Source: Candidatus Zixiibacteriota bacterium (lineage in GTDB: Bacteria; Desulfobacterota; Binatia; UBA9968). From it: a stretch of 64,000 nt of DNA. Under the pieces are notes generated by a model. It saw nothing but the letters and a program-made list of their open reading frames with translations, did no database searches and had not been told where the DNA came from. Below, piece after piece: positions 16,497-25,214 of the stretch. The position numbers were made by a program, and so were the translations under genes. How positions within the stretch are numbered: the first letter of the stretch is position 1; every line of letters begins with the position of its first letter. The stretch lies in NCBI GenBank assembly GCA_035574315.1, contig DATLYW010000052.1:1-64000 (forward strand), written 5' to 3'.

Positions 16497-17339
16497 TTAA
16501 ACGGTCTGTTCTTCGAGCAAGGCGTCGAGCTCGGCCAACGCCTTGATGGAATCGGCCTTTTTCGTCCAGACGACGGCGATCGCCAGCGCGTTCACGAGCG
16601 CGAAGGCGGGGGTGAGAGAATTGACGGTGCTGTGCAGCCCCCGTTTGGCATATAGACAGACATCAGCCGCCTTCGCAATGGCGGAAGTCGGAAAGTCCGT
16701 GATGCCCAGGATCGGCGCGCCGGCCTTCCTGGCGTGCTGCAGCGCGGCCTGGACCTCCCGGGGCGCCTGGAGGAAATCGATCGCGATGAGCACGTCCTCG
16801 CGCCCCATGAACGCCAGCTGCTCGACCAGGGCGCTGCCGCCGGTGAGGAAGATCCAGCGCGCGTCCTTTTTCACGCGCACCAGCCGGAAGTGGAGCAGGT
16901 GGGCGAGCGCCATGGAGGCGTTGAGACCGATGATGAACACTTGCCGTGCCCGCCAGATGATCTCGACGGCGCGCTGAAAGTCGGAAAACGAGAGCGCCTG
17001 GAGCGTCTCCTGGAGAAGCTGGATATCGCGCTTGATCAGCTTGGCCACGATGTTCTCGTCGTTGCCGAGCTCGGCGAAAGTTTCCTCCATGCGCGCGGCG
17101 GAACGCAGCTTGCGCCGCATCTCCCGCTGGATCTCCCGTTTGAACTCGGGAAAACCCCGGTAGCCCAGGCTCCTGGCGAAACGGACGACGGTCGATCGGC
17201 TGACCCCCGCCGCCTGAGCGAGATCGTCCACGTTGGAAAAAAGCAGGGCGGAGCGGTCGTGCTTCAGATAATGGCCGATCCGCTTTTGCGCCCCGTTGAG
17301 GCCGTTGACCTTCGTGAAAATCTCGTTGATGAGATCCAT
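16497..17339 (-). CDS. MurR/RpiR family transcriptional regulator
   Basis: This 280-residue regulator has an N-terminal RpiR-type helix-turn-helix (SNVDDLAQAAGVSRSTVVRF, about residues 34-55, followed by SLGYRGFPEFK). A C-terminal SIS sugar-isomerase domain follows, with VFIIGLNASMALAHLL and IAIDFLQAPREV. RpiR proteins typically bind a phosphosugar or other small anion in the SIS domain and repress or activate a nearby operon. Here it heads the minus-strand LLM/hydrolase/molybdenum hydroxylase genes and faces a divergent bicupin gene, so it probably controls both. The ATG at 17339 starts the conserved region; a longer frame back to 18836 is antisense shadow. Confidence 0.9.
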   Translation of the reverse strand: MDLINEIFTKVNGLNGAQKRIGHYLKHDRSALLFSNVDDLAQAAGVSRSTVVRFARSLGYRGFPEFKREIQREMRRKLRSAARMEETFAELGNDENIVAKLIKRDIQLLQETLQALSFSDFQRAVEIIWRARQVFIIGLNASMALAHLLHFRLVRVKKDARWIFLTGGSALVEQLAFMGREDVLIAIDFLQAPREVQAALQHARKAGAPILGITDFPTSAIAKAADVCLYAKRGLHSTVNSLTPAFALVNALAIAVVWTKKADSIKALAELDALLEEQTV

Positions 17340-17486
17340 CGGGTGAAACTTTTGTGTCACGTATCTTACTGAAATCTTATTGTCAAGAAGGCCGCGGGGA
17401 GCAACCCGGTGCCGGAACGCGGTGAGGGGTCGTTGACAGTCGTTCTCGCGTCGCTGTAGGTTCACTTGGACAGGAGGTGGCTCTCT
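17340..17486. promoter_or_regulatory. divergent promoter/operator region of rpiR-like gene and bicupin
   Basis: On the plus strand TTGACA at 17433-17438 is followed, after 18 bases, by TAGGTT at 17457-17462 and a strong AGGAGGTGG ahead of the bicupin ATG. On the minus strand another perfect TTGACA lies at 17386-17381, with no good -10 at 16-17 bases. TGAAACTT (17344-17351) and TGAAATCTT (17370-17378) form a direct repeat between regulator start and promoter. TGAAA is a common half-site for RpiR proteins, so this is a candidate operator. Confidence 0.5.
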
Positions 17487-18542
17487 ATGGCAAAGCCGGT
17501 AAAGGAATTCGAAGTTCATCCGTATGTCCAGTTCATGGCGGACAAGTACAACGCCTACAAGAAATGGATCGCCTCGGAAGGCGTGCCGATCATCAGCGGC
17601 GCCTTCGTTCAGGACGTGCGCACCGAGCCGCTGGCTTACTGGAAGCGCAAAGGGTGCAAAGGGGCGATCTGCACGTTCTCGGATCAGATGGTGGCCGACG
17701 CCTACATCGCGGAGATCGACCCGGGGAAAAGCACCACGCCGCAGCGCCAGCTCTACGAGGAGATCATCACGATCGCTTCGGGGCGAGGGGCGACCACGGT
17801 CTGGTACGACGGCACGCCGAAACGAACCTTCGAATGGGAGCGGGGCAGTACCTTCGCGATCCCGCTCAACGCCTGGCATCAGCATTTCAACGCCAGCGGC
17901 ACCGAGCCGTGCCGCTATTTCGCGCTGACGAGCCAGCCGGTGGCCTTCGAGCTGTTCCGCGACCCCGAGTTCATCTACAACACCCCCTACATGTTCAAGG
18001 ACCGTTTCGATCCCGGCGACGATGAGTTCTTTTCGCGCGAGGGAAAGTACTTTACGGAATACTACGGCGGGATCCTCCACACGAACTTCGTCCCCGACAT
18101 CCGCAAGATCAACCTGGTTCCGCGGGAAAAGCGCGGCAAGGGAACGCGCAACATGTACATCCACATGGCGGGCAGCGCGATGCTCGCGCACGTCTCCCAG
18201 TTTCCCGTCGGCCGCTACAAGAAAGCGCACCGCCACGGGCCGGGCGCCCACGTCTTCCTGCTCGACTCGACCGGCTACACCCTGATGTGGAACGAGGGGG
18301 AAAAGCCGCAGAGGTACGACTGGCACGAAGGCACGGTGATCTCGCCCCCGGCCGGAACCTGGCACCAGCACTACAACACCGGCACGGAGCCGTGTAAGTT
18401 CGTCGCGCTCCACGCCAACACCGCGGTGCAGCGCGAAGAGAAGGGCGTCGAGCAGATCGAGTTCGAGGACGAGGACGAGTCCCTGCGCAGGCTTTACGCC
18501 GAGGAGTGCGCCAAGAACGGCGTCAAGGTCGACATGGACTGA
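17487..18542 (+). CDS. bicupin protein of unknown substrate
   Basis: This 351-residue cytoplasmic protein has two cupin domains. The first contains LNAWHQHFNASGTEP near residue 135 and the second contains KKAHRHGPGAHVF and GTWHQHYNTGTEPC near residues 250-300. The repeated HQH(F/Y)N and the His-rich strand could bind a metal. Related sequences are often labelled ethanolamine ammonia lyase-binding or generic cupin proteins, but the function is not established. The start at 17487 follows AGGAGGTGG closely. It is the only plus-strand gene in the catabolic region and is divergent from the RpiR-type regulator, which suggests shared control. Confidence 0.85.
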   Translation: MAKPVKEFEVHPYVQFMADKYNAYKKWIASEGVPIISGAFVQDVRTEPLAYWKRKGCKGAICTFSDQMVADAYIAEIDPGKSTTPQRQLYEEIITIASGRGATTVWYDGTPKRTFEWERGSTFAIPLNAWHQHFNASGTEPCRYFALTSQPVAFELFRDPEFIYNTPYMFKDRFDPGDDEFFSREGKYFTEYYGGILHTNFVPDIRKINLVPREKRGKGTRNMYIHMAGSAMLAHVSQFPVGRYKKAHRHGPGAHVFLLDSTGYTLMWNEGEKPQRYDWHEGTVISPPAGTWHQHYNTGTEPCKFVALHANTAVQREEKGVEQIEFEDEDESLRRLYAEECAKNGVKVDMD

Positions 18543-18570
18543 AGCCGGCCTCGCGCCGAAGGGCGGCCTT

Positions 18571-20910
18571 TCAGCTCCGGTGGGGCGTCCGTTCCGTCCC
18601 GCCCTTTCGGGTCGCCTCTTGTATCGCGGCCCAGAGCCTGGGCGCCGTGTAGGGCATGTCGATGTGATCGATGCCCAGCGGAGCGAGCGCATCCATGACG
18701 GCGTTGGCGACGGCCGGCGGTGCGCCGTTGCATCCGGCTTCCCCGACGCCCTTGACTCCGAGCGGGTTGAACGGGTTGGGCGTGACGGTCTCTCCGAGCG
18801 TGAGCTCCGGGATGTCGGCGGCCCTCGGCGCGGCATAGTGCATCAGCGAGCCGGTGAGAACCTCCCCGTTCTCGCCGAAGAGCATTTGCTCGCAGAGCGC
18901 CTCGCCCAGCCCCTGCGCCACGCCGCCGTGGATCTGCCCGTTGACGATCAGCGGGTTGAGCACCACGCCGCAGTCGTCAACCAGAACGAGCTTCTCGATC
19001 GTGAGCGCCCCCGTGTCGCGATCGATTCGCACGACCGCGAGATGCGCGCCGAAGCCCCACGCTTCGCGCCTGGGGTCGAAGAAGACGGTTTCGTGAAGGC
19101 CGGGCTCCATCCCGCGGGGAAGATTCCCCCCGTGCGCGGCGGCCGCGACCTGACGCCAGGTAACCGTCCTGCCAGGCACGCCGGCGACGGCGAAGCCGCC
19201 GTCGGCCTGGACGATGTCGTCCGCGGCCGCTTCCATCAGGTGGGCGGCGATCCGTCGCGCTTTCTCCACCACGCGGTCGGTGGCCAGGGCCAGCGCGCCG
19301 CCGCCGAGGATGGCACTCCGGCTCCCGAACGTGCCGACGCCCTGCTGGACGGCGAAAGTGTCGCCGTGGCGGACGACGACATGTTCCATGGAAACGCGCA
19401 TCTTCTCCGCGACCACCTGGGCGAAGACCGTCTCATGGCCCTGGCCGTGGGAGCTCGAGCCGGTGAGCACCGTGATCTCGCCGGTGCGCTCGACGCGGAC
19501 CGTCGCGCTCTCGAATCCTGCGCCCCCGCTGGGCTCGACAAAAGTCGAGAGACCCACGCCGACCAGCTCGCCGCGCCGCCGCGCCTCGTCCCGGTAGCGG
19601 AGCAGGTTCTCGTAGCCGGAAAGACGCAGCGCCTCGGCGAGGGATTTTTCATAGTCTCCCGAGTCGTACTCGACGTTAACCCCGGTGCGGTAGGGAAACT
19701 CCTCCGGGCGAATGAAATTCTTTCGCCGGATCTCGATTCGATCGATGCCGAGATCGCGCGCCGCCTTGTCGACCAGCCGCTCGATGTTCAGGACCGACTC
19801 CGGCCGCCCGGCGCCGCGGTACGGGCCGGTCGGGACCGTGTTGGTGAAGACCGCCACCACCTCGACCTGGCAGTTCCGGATGCGGTAGCAGCCCGGCGCC
19901 ATCGCCATCATGCGCAGCGGCGGGATCGCCGAAAGGGAGTTCAGATACGCGCCCAGGTTTCCAACCACGCGCACCTTCAACCCGAGCATGGTGCCGTCGC
20001 GCTTAAGCGCCAGCTCGGAGGTCATGACTTGATCGCGCCCCTGGTTGGTCGTGACGAAGTCTTCGCTGCGCGTCGCAATCCATTTGACGGGGCGGCGAAG
20101 CTCGAGAGCGAGATGGCAGGCGAGAGCGTCCTCCCGGTAGAGCAGCCCCTTGCTGCCGAATCCGCCGCCGACGTCGGGCGCGACGATGCGAATGCGGTGC
20201 TCGGGAAAGCCGATCGCGGCGGCGAGATCGGGGCGGACGCGGTGCGGGCTCTGGGTCGAAAGCCAGACCGTCAGATCCCCGGTCGGTTCGGGTCTCGCCA
20301 CCACCCCGCGGGGCTCCAGCGCGAGCGCCACCAGGCGCGGGCTGGCGATGCGCATTCGCACGACGTGCTCGGCCTCGGCAAAGGCTCGCTCGACGTCGCC
20401 GCCCTTCTTGGTCGCGACGTAACACACGTTGCTGTCCAGCTCCTCGCGCGCGAGCGGCGCACCGGGCTCGAGCGCCTTTTCGGCGCTCACGACGGCGGGC
20501 AGCGGATCGTATTCGACCGCCACGGCGCCCGCCGCGTCCTCGGCCGCGGCGCGACTCTCGGCGACCACCGCCGCAATCGGCGTCCCAACCGCGTGCACGG
20601 CTCCCCGGGCCAGCAGGGGATTCGGCGGCACCTTCATTCCGGGAACCATCGGTGCCACGGGGATGTGGAGGTGCGCGGGAAGGTCGTCGCCGGTCACCAC
20701 CGCCAGCACACCGGGAATGGCTCCGGCCGCGCTGGTGTCGATCGAGGTGATCCTCGCGTGGGGGTAGGGGCTTCTGGCGAAGGCGAGGTGAAGCATGCCG
20801 GGCAGCTTGATGTCCTCGACAAAGCATCCCTTGCCGGTGATCAGCGCGGCGTCCTCGACGCGCCGCACGGGTGCTCCGATCAGTCCGATCGCCGTATGCT
20901 CGGTCGTCAT
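18571..20910 (-). CDS. stand-alone CoxL-like molybdenum hydroxylase large subunit
   Basis: This 779-residue xanthine-dehydrogenase-family catalytic subunit begins with the hammerhead region (VRRVEDAALITGKGCFVEDIK). Its active-site loop reads TGPYRGAGRPE, close to the AYRGAGR of form II CO dehydrogenase-like enzymes and unlike form I AYRCSFR. The catalytic Glu lies in GVKGVGEAG. No iron-sulfur or FAD subunit is adjacent, so it must borrow subunits encoded elsewhere, perhaps those at 9739-13411. Form II-type proteins mostly have unknown substrates. It is read in the same direction as the upstream ornithine-cyclodeaminase-like gene, 105 bases away. Confidence 0.91.
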   Translation of the reverse strand: MTTEHTAIGLIGAPVRRVEDAALITGKGCFVEDIKLPGMLHLAFARSPYPHARITSIDTSAAGAIPGVLAVVTGDDLPAHLHIPVAPMVPGMKVPPNPLLARGAVHAVGTPIAAVVAESRAAAEDAAGAVAVEYDPLPAVVSAEKALEPGAPLAREELDSNVCYVATKKGGDVERAFAEAEHVVRMRIASPRLVALALEPRGVVARPEPTGDLTVWLSTQSPHRVRPDLAAAIGFPEHRIRIVAPDVGGGFGSKGLLYREDALACHLALELRRPVKWIATRSEDFVTTNQGRDQVMTSELALKRDGTMLGLKVRVVGNLGAYLNSLSAIPPLRMMAMAPGCYRIRNCQVEVVAVFTNTVPTGPYRGAGRPESVLNIERLVDKAARDLGIDRIEIRRKNFIRPEEFPYRTGVNVEYDSGDYEKSLAEALRLSGYENLLRYRDEARRRGELVGVGLSTFVEPSGGAGFESATVRVERTGEITVLTGSSSHGQGHETVFAQVVAEKMRVSMEHVVVRHGDTFAVQQGVGTFGSRSAILGGGALALATDRVVEKARRIAAHLMEAAADDIVQADGGFAVAGVPGRTVTWRQVAAAAHGGNLPRGMEPGLHETVFFDPRREAWGFGAHLAVVRIDRDTGALTIEKLVLVDDCGVVLNPLIVNGQIHGGVAQGLGEALCEQMLFGENGEVLTGSLMHYAAPRAADIPELTLGETVTPNPFNPLGVKGVGEAGCNGAPPAVANAVMDALAPLGIDHIDMPYTAPRLWAAIQEATRKGGTERTPHRS

Positions 20911-21015
20911 GGGATCTCTAATCTAGCACACCCGGGAAGCACGAATACAACAGTCGCCAGCGGCCGCGCGACGTCCGCCGTGCCGGGCCACGGGTGGCTC
21001 CCTGCCTCCTTCGGG

Positions 21016-22026
21016 TCAGTAGGGGAGTCGCGTGCCGACTCCCGTTTCGAGCGCGCGGCGGTAGATGTGGTCCGCCAGGGCGATGTCCTGGTTGACCAGG
21101 CCGATGGCGCGGACGAAGATTCGCTCGCGATCGGACTCGCGCCCCGGTTTTTTCCCCGCAAGCACGTCGGGCAGCTCGGCATAGAGGTTGTTTTCGCTGA
21201 GGTAGTCTTCACGCAGCATGCGTTGCAGGTCGGATTTGTTCCTGCAGTGCGCCCAGCTGTCGACGAGAAACTTGTCGGCGTTCCTGTAAAATTCGCTCTC
21301 CATCTCCTGGTTCTTACCGATCGAGTAAACCGTTATTCCCGCGCCGAGCCAGCGGTCCTTGACGAACGGGGCGGTGGCGGTCGTCGCCGAAACGACCAGG
21401 TCCGCTCCTGTAAGCGCCTCTTCCGTCGATTCGACCGCGCGGACGCAGAGCCCGTAGCGCCGGCCGATCTCCTCTGCGTAGAGGGCGCGCGATCGGGGGG
21501 TGCGCGAGGTCACGCGGATCTCTTGCAGCGGGAAAACCCGCGCCATTACCGGCGCCACGGCGCGGGCGGTGTCGCCGGCGCCCAGCATCGCCATCACTCG
21601 GGCTTCCCTGCGCGCGAGCAGGCGCAGCGCCACGGCCGCGGCGGCGGCCGTCCGTACGGCGTGACACCAGTCCTCGTCCATGATTGCGAGGATCTCGCCC
21701 CCGTCGCGGTCGGCCAGAACCAGGATTCGCCGCGGGGCGCGAGGCGGGCGGCCAGGGTCGCGGCTGCCGCCCGCGGCCTTGATGGAACGGATGCGAAAGC
21801 CGGCCACGGGTGACGTCGAAAGCGCGCAGCCGGTCACCCACGACTGCCAGCCTTCGTGCGGCCTGATCGCGAGATCCTCGGGAGACGACCAGGTCACACG
21901 GCCCTCGCTGTGGTCGCGCAAGGCCCGTTCCGTGATCTCGATGGCGCGGCCGAGGTCGAGGACCTTCTCGACGTCGCCGTTGGAGAGATAGAGAATTCCT
22001 TTTTGTGTCGGGTCCGGCAGAGCCAC
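21016..22026 (-). CDS. ornithine cyclodeaminase/mu-crystallin family protein (first of two)
   Basis: This 336-residue NAD(P)-dependent enzyme has an N-terminal LYLSNGDVEKVLDL segment, a central Rossmann motif MAMLGAGDTARAV near residue 142, and the ADLVVSATTATAPFV strand. Family members include ornithine cyclodeaminase, alanine dehydrogenase and ketimine reductases, which act on amino or imino acids. The exact substrate cannot be read from the sequence. The gene overlaps no neighbour, but it is 19 bases after the M24 peptidase gene. A paralogue at 23977-25044 flanks the same block, which suggests consecutive steps on a nitrogen compound. Confidence 0.88.
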   Translation of the reverse strand: MALPDPTQKGILYLSNGDVEKVLDLGRAIEITERALRDHSEGRVTWSSPEDLAIRPHEGWQSWVTGCALSTSPVAGFRIRSIKAAGGSRDPGRPPRAPRRILVLADRDGGEILAIMDEDWCHAVRTAAAAAVALRLLARREARVMAMLGAGDTARAVAPVMARVFPLQEIRVTSRTPRSRALYAEEIGRRYGLCVRAVESTEEALTGADLVVSATTATAPFVKDRWLGAGITVYSIGKNQEMESEFYRNADKFLVDSWAHCRNKSDLQRMLREDYLSENNLYAELPDVLAGKKPGRESDRERIFVRAIGLVNQDIALADHIYRRALETGVGTRLPY

Positions 22027-22045
22027 AGTGACACCTGCGCGGTCG

Positions 22046-23182
22046 TCAGTCGATGATGTCCAGGCGCCGGCAGCCGCCGGTCAGGAATTCCGGACCGTTC
22101 TCGGTGATCAACACGTCCTCCTCGAGGTGAACCGCGCTTTTCTCCGAGCGCACCTTGGGCTCCAGCGCCAGAACCATACCCGGGCGGTAGAGCTGCTTTT
22201 CCACTTCGTTGAGCGACGGCGGCTCGGCGCGCGACATGCCGATTCCGTGGCCGATCCGCTTCGGGCTCTCGACCGCCTGATAACCGCGCTTGACCAGCTC
22301 CCGATTGGCGATCCGGGATACTTCAGCGACGGGCGTTCCGGGCCGCATCGACTCGAAGCACAGCTCGATCACGTCGCAGGCGGTCTCGTGGTCCTTCTTG
22401 TGCTCTTCGGTCGGCCGGCCGAAGATCGCCATGCGCGTCACGTCCCCGTAGTACCCTTCGTAGCAGGCCCCGAAGTCGGCGATCATACGATCGCCCCGAT
22501 CGTAGCGCCGGTCGTCGTAGCGCGTCGAGGCGTTGAGCATCAGAAACCCCGGATGGCGCGGGTGCGCCCCCTCCTGGATCATGGCGATGTACAGACGCTC
22601 CGCCACCTCGCGGCGGGTGATCCCGGGCCTGAGCTGCGGCAGACAGCGCTCGTAGGCTTTGACCGAGATCGCGCACGCCTTGCGCATGAGCTCGATTTCA
22701 CGGGCGCTCTTGGTCAGGCGCATCTCCGTCAGCGCCGCAGTTCCGTCCTCGATCTCGGCCTTCGGCAAAGCTTCGGCCAGCCGGGAGAGATAATTGACCG
22801 GGAACCCGAGCCGCTGATCGTCGCCCAGCTCGAACCCCAGCCTGGACTCGCCGAGGCCCATCTCGAGGATGCAGGCCGCGATCATCGCCTGGGGAAAGGG
22901 AACGTCGGTGTACGAGCGCACCTCCCCGACCCAGGGCAGCGCTCTCGCTTTCGCCTTGTCGTTGCCGTACACGAGCAGCAGCGGCTTGCCGGATTTTGGG
23001 AGAATGCAGATCTGAGGTCGCTGGATGTGGTCGAGCTGGTAAGTGATGAGCCCGGTGAAATACCAGTAGTTGTTCTTCTCCGAGATCACCAGCGCGTCGA
23101 GCCCGTCGCGCGCCATCAGCGCCTGCGCCCGCCGGTAGCGTTCCTGGTATTCCTCTTCGGGAAAGGGAGCTTCGGTCGCCAT
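22046..23182 (-). CDS. M24 family metallopeptidase (Xaa-Pro dipeptidase/creatinase-like)
   Basis: This 378-residue protein has a creatinase-type N-terminal domain (about 1-150) and a pita-bread catalytic domain. All five metal ligands are visible: two Asp in IADFGACYEGYYGDVTRM, His in IGHGIGMS, and Glu in LALEPKV and LEEDVLIT. The fold covers Xaa-Pro peptidases and creatinase, and the surrounding nitrogen-metabolism genes make a C-N hydrolase role on a small molecule as plausible as peptide cleavage. The ATG at 23182 has AGAGG five bases upstream; a GTG six bases earlier is possible. It is followed closely by the ornithine-cyclodeaminase-like gene. Confidence 0.89.
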   Translation of the reverse strand: MATEAPFPEEEYQERYRRAQALMARDGLDALVISEKNNYWYFTGLITYQLDHIQRPQICILPKSGKPLLLVYGNDKAKARALPWVGEVRSYTDVPFPQAMIAACILEMGLGESRLGFELGDDQRLGFPVNYLSRLAEALPKAEIEDGTAALTEMRLTKSAREIELMRKACAISVKAYERCLPQLRPGITRREVAERLYIAMIQEGAHPRHPGFLMLNASTRYDDRRYDRGDRMIADFGACYEGYYGDVTRMAIFGRPTEEHKKDHETACDVIELCFESMRPGTPVAEVSRIANRELVKRGYQAVESPKRIGHGIGMSRAEPPSLNEVEKQLYRPGMVLALEPKVRSEKSAVHLEEDVLITENGPEFLTGGCRRLDIID

Positions 23183-23234
23183 GATCACCTCTTCCGTTCC
23201 CTGCGGGATCGTCCGGGCGCGGAGTATCGCTTTC

Positions 23235-23942
23235 TCACCCGGCGACCGCTCGCCGGCCTTCCGTTCGCTCGAGCCGGTGAACGTAGTCCAGGGCTTCGGC
23301 GAGCTGAATGACCGAGGCGTACTTCGCGTTCATCTCGAAGAGATTGACCAGGTGCGAGGTCCGGGAGCGGTCGAAGACGCACTCCTCGACGACGAAGACC
23401 GGATAGCCGAACGAATAGCCGTCGAGCACGGTGCCGCGCACGCAGCCGCAGGTGCTGGTGCCGGTCACGAGCAGGCAGTCGACGTTCTTGCGCACGAGAT
23501 AAGTGATCAGGTGGGTGCCGAAGAAAGCGCTGGCCCGCGCCTTGCGGACGATGAACTCACCGTCGCGCGGCCTGATCATCTCGGGGAACTCCATCGCCCG
23601 TCGCTCGAAGTCGGTCCTGTCGACGCCCCGCTTGGTGGCGTTGCCGAAGGCGGCCTTGAAGTCGGGATCGCTCGTGGAATAGACGACCGGCACGCCGGCG
23701 CCGCGACAGGCGTGGAGCAGCTCGCGGATCTTCGGCAAGGCCTGCCACGCCGCCTCGCCGCAGCTCGTCGGGAACTCCTCGATGGCCTCCATGACCGGCA
23801 TCGGCCTGGTGCCGGTGAAGCCGATGATGACGTCGATGATCAGGAGCGCCGGATTGACTCCGAAGGGCTGCTTCCCTTTATAGCCGGCCTTCTCGTAGAT
23901 CTTTCGCTCTTGCTCGGGAAAAAAAGCTTCCCACTCGCGCAT
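23235..23942 (-). CDS. isochorismatase-family cysteine hydrolase
   Basis: This 235-residue enzyme belongs to the isochorismatase-like cysteine hydrolases, which include N-carbamoylsarcosine amidase and nicotinamidase. The catalytic triad is visible: Asp37 in LLIIDVIIGF, Lys in VRKARASAFFGT and Cys in VTGTSTCGCVRGT. The extended N-terminal helix (MREWEAFFPEQERKIYE) resembles the N-carbamoylsarcosine amidase subgroup. It probably hydrolyses an amide or ureide intermediate to release ammonia. It lies between the second ornithine-cyclodeaminase-like gene and the M24 creatinase-like gene. That order strengthens the idea of a nitrogen-compound degradation block. Confidence 0.88.
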   Translation of the reverse strand: MREWEAFFPEQERKIYEKAGYKGKQPFGVNPALLIIDVIIGFTGTRPMPVMEAIEEFPTSCGEAAWQALPKIRELLHACRGAGVPVVYSTSDPDFKAAFGNATKRGVDRTDFERRAMEFPEMIRPRDGEFIVRKARASAFFGTHLITYLVRKNVDCLLVTGTSTCGCVRGTVLDGYSFGYPVFVVEECVFDRSRTSHLVNLFEMNAKYASVIQLAEALDYVHRLERTEGRRAVAG

Positions 23943-23976
23943 GAGGCACCTCCTGTGGCGCTGGGTTCAACGGCCG

Positions 23977-25044
23977 TCACGGGGAATAGACCCTGTCCCC
24001 GCGCCGGGTCATGAACAAGTCCGACGGCAGCTCCGTGCCGATTCCTTTCTCCCTGGCCTTCTCGTACATCTTTCGCGCCGTGGCGGCGAACTGAATTCCC
24101 ATGCCGGTGTTGTTCTTGAAGAAGGTGATTTCCCGGTCGTCTCTGCGCCCGCGACACTTGCCGACGAGCAGATCGGCGAGCTCGTGGAGGTCGTCGGCCT
24201 TGACGAGGCCGCGCTCGAGCCGGTCGTGAAGTTCGGCCTGCTTGTCGAGGAAGATCTGCGGCTTGTAGCCGACGACGATGAGGTCGGCCTTCATGACCGC
24301 CTCGTCGTCGAGCTCTTTCCGCGGCAGGAAGCCGTCGCCGCCGACGATGCTGTTCAGGTGCATCCCGGGTTCCACCCATTTGCCCAGAATCACCGGATCC
24401 ACCGTGTTGGTCGCCGCAGTAACGATGTCGCTCCCCCGGACGGCCTCCTCCGCCGAGGCAACCGCCACGACGTCGATGCCGGTCCGCTCACTCATGGTCC
24501 GGGCAAAGCGTTCCCGGTTCTCCCGTGTCGGACTGTAGACCTTCACTTTCCGCAGCGGGCGCACCACGGCGTGGGCGGTGAGCTGGGTTCTGGCCTGCTC
24601 GCCGGCGCCGAGAAGCCCCATCACGGAGGCATCCTTGCGGGCGAGATATTTGCCCGCGACAGCGCTCGTCGCGCCGACGCGCATGGTGGAGATGTGGTGG
24701 TCGTCCATGACGGCGAGCAGCTCGCACGTATCCATGTCGAAGAGCATCACGAGACCGACGAAATCACCGGGATAGACGCGCCGCCGGCCGCCGCCGACCT
24801 GAATCTCTTTGGAGAAACTGGAGTCGATCCGCAGGGCCATCGACTTCAGCCCCGGGACGAGCCCCATGATATTGTTGAAATAGTACTGCCCGCCTTCCTC
24901 CTTCCAGGGCGTCCGCAAGCGCGCCCGCGGGGCGTTCATCGCCTTCCCCTCTCCCAGCTCGCGGAAGGCTTGCTCGATGGCCTCGATCTCCTCCGCCATC
25001 GGGAGAAGATCCTCCATCTGTTCGTTCTTGAGCACGAGGACCAT
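23977..25044 (-). CDS. ornithine cyclodeaminase family protein (second of two)
   Basis: This 355-residue protein has the family N-terminus MVLVLKNEQMEDLLPM, the Rossmann motif GLLGAGEQARTQL near residue 150, and SDIVTAATNTVDPVI. It differs strongly from the paralogue at 21016-22026 and has a longer central segment around EEGGQYYFNNIMG, so a different substrate is likely. It is the most upstream gene of the minus-strand block running to the CoxL-like gene. The 170 bases upstream hold the ferredoxin terminator, so it probably has its own promoter, though none was clearly seen. Confidence 0.88.
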   Translation of the reverse strand: MVLVLKNEQMEDLLPMAEEIEAIEQAFRELGEGKAMNAPRARLRTPWKEEGGQYYFNNIMGLVPGLKSMALRIDSSFSKEIQVGGGRRRVYPGDFVGLVMLFDMDTCELLAVMDDHHISTMRVGATSAVAGKYLARKDASVMGLLGAGEQARTQLTAHAVVRPLRKVKVYSPTRENRERFARTMSERTGIDVVAVASAEEAVRGSDIVTAATNTVDPVILGKWVEPGMHLNSIVGGDGFLPRKELDDEAVMKADLIVVGYKPQIFLDKQAELHDRLERGLVKADDLHELADLLVGKCRGRRDDREITFFKNNTGMGIQFAATARKMYEKAREKGIGTELPSDLFMTRRGDRVYSP

Positions 25045-25148
25045 GCGCGCGTCTCCGTTCGCGAACGCTCGCGAACAGCCTGCCTATATCAGAGCCCCGC
25101 GCCGAGTCAAGGAAGGAGGATCGAGGCGCCGCTCGAAGACGCGCCGTC

Positions 25149-25182
25149 AAAAAGAAAAAGGCCGGGGAACAAATCCCGGCCT
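25149..25182 (-). terminator. rho-independent terminator after the ferredoxin gene
   Basis: Read on the minus strand, GGCCGGGA (25181-25174) pairs with the CCCCGGCC complement (25167-25160) around a six-base loop, with an extra A-T pair outside. It is followed by TTTTTCTTTTT. This is a classic intrinsic terminator 33 bases downstream of the ferredoxin stop, and it separates that gene from the catabolic block. Confidence 0.88.
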
Positions 25183-25214
25183 CTCGTGATGGGGAGCGAA
25201 GAAACGGCCGGCCG

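Noticed and set aside
16497..18836. The long minus-strand frame suggesting a 779-residue RpiR fusion.
   Set aside because: The part beyond 17339 is antisense to the bicupin gene. The real regulator starts at the ATG at 17339.
18580..21813. A 1077-codon plus-strand open frame.
   Set aside because: Spans two unrelated minus-strand genes with real motifs. It reads as antisense noise.
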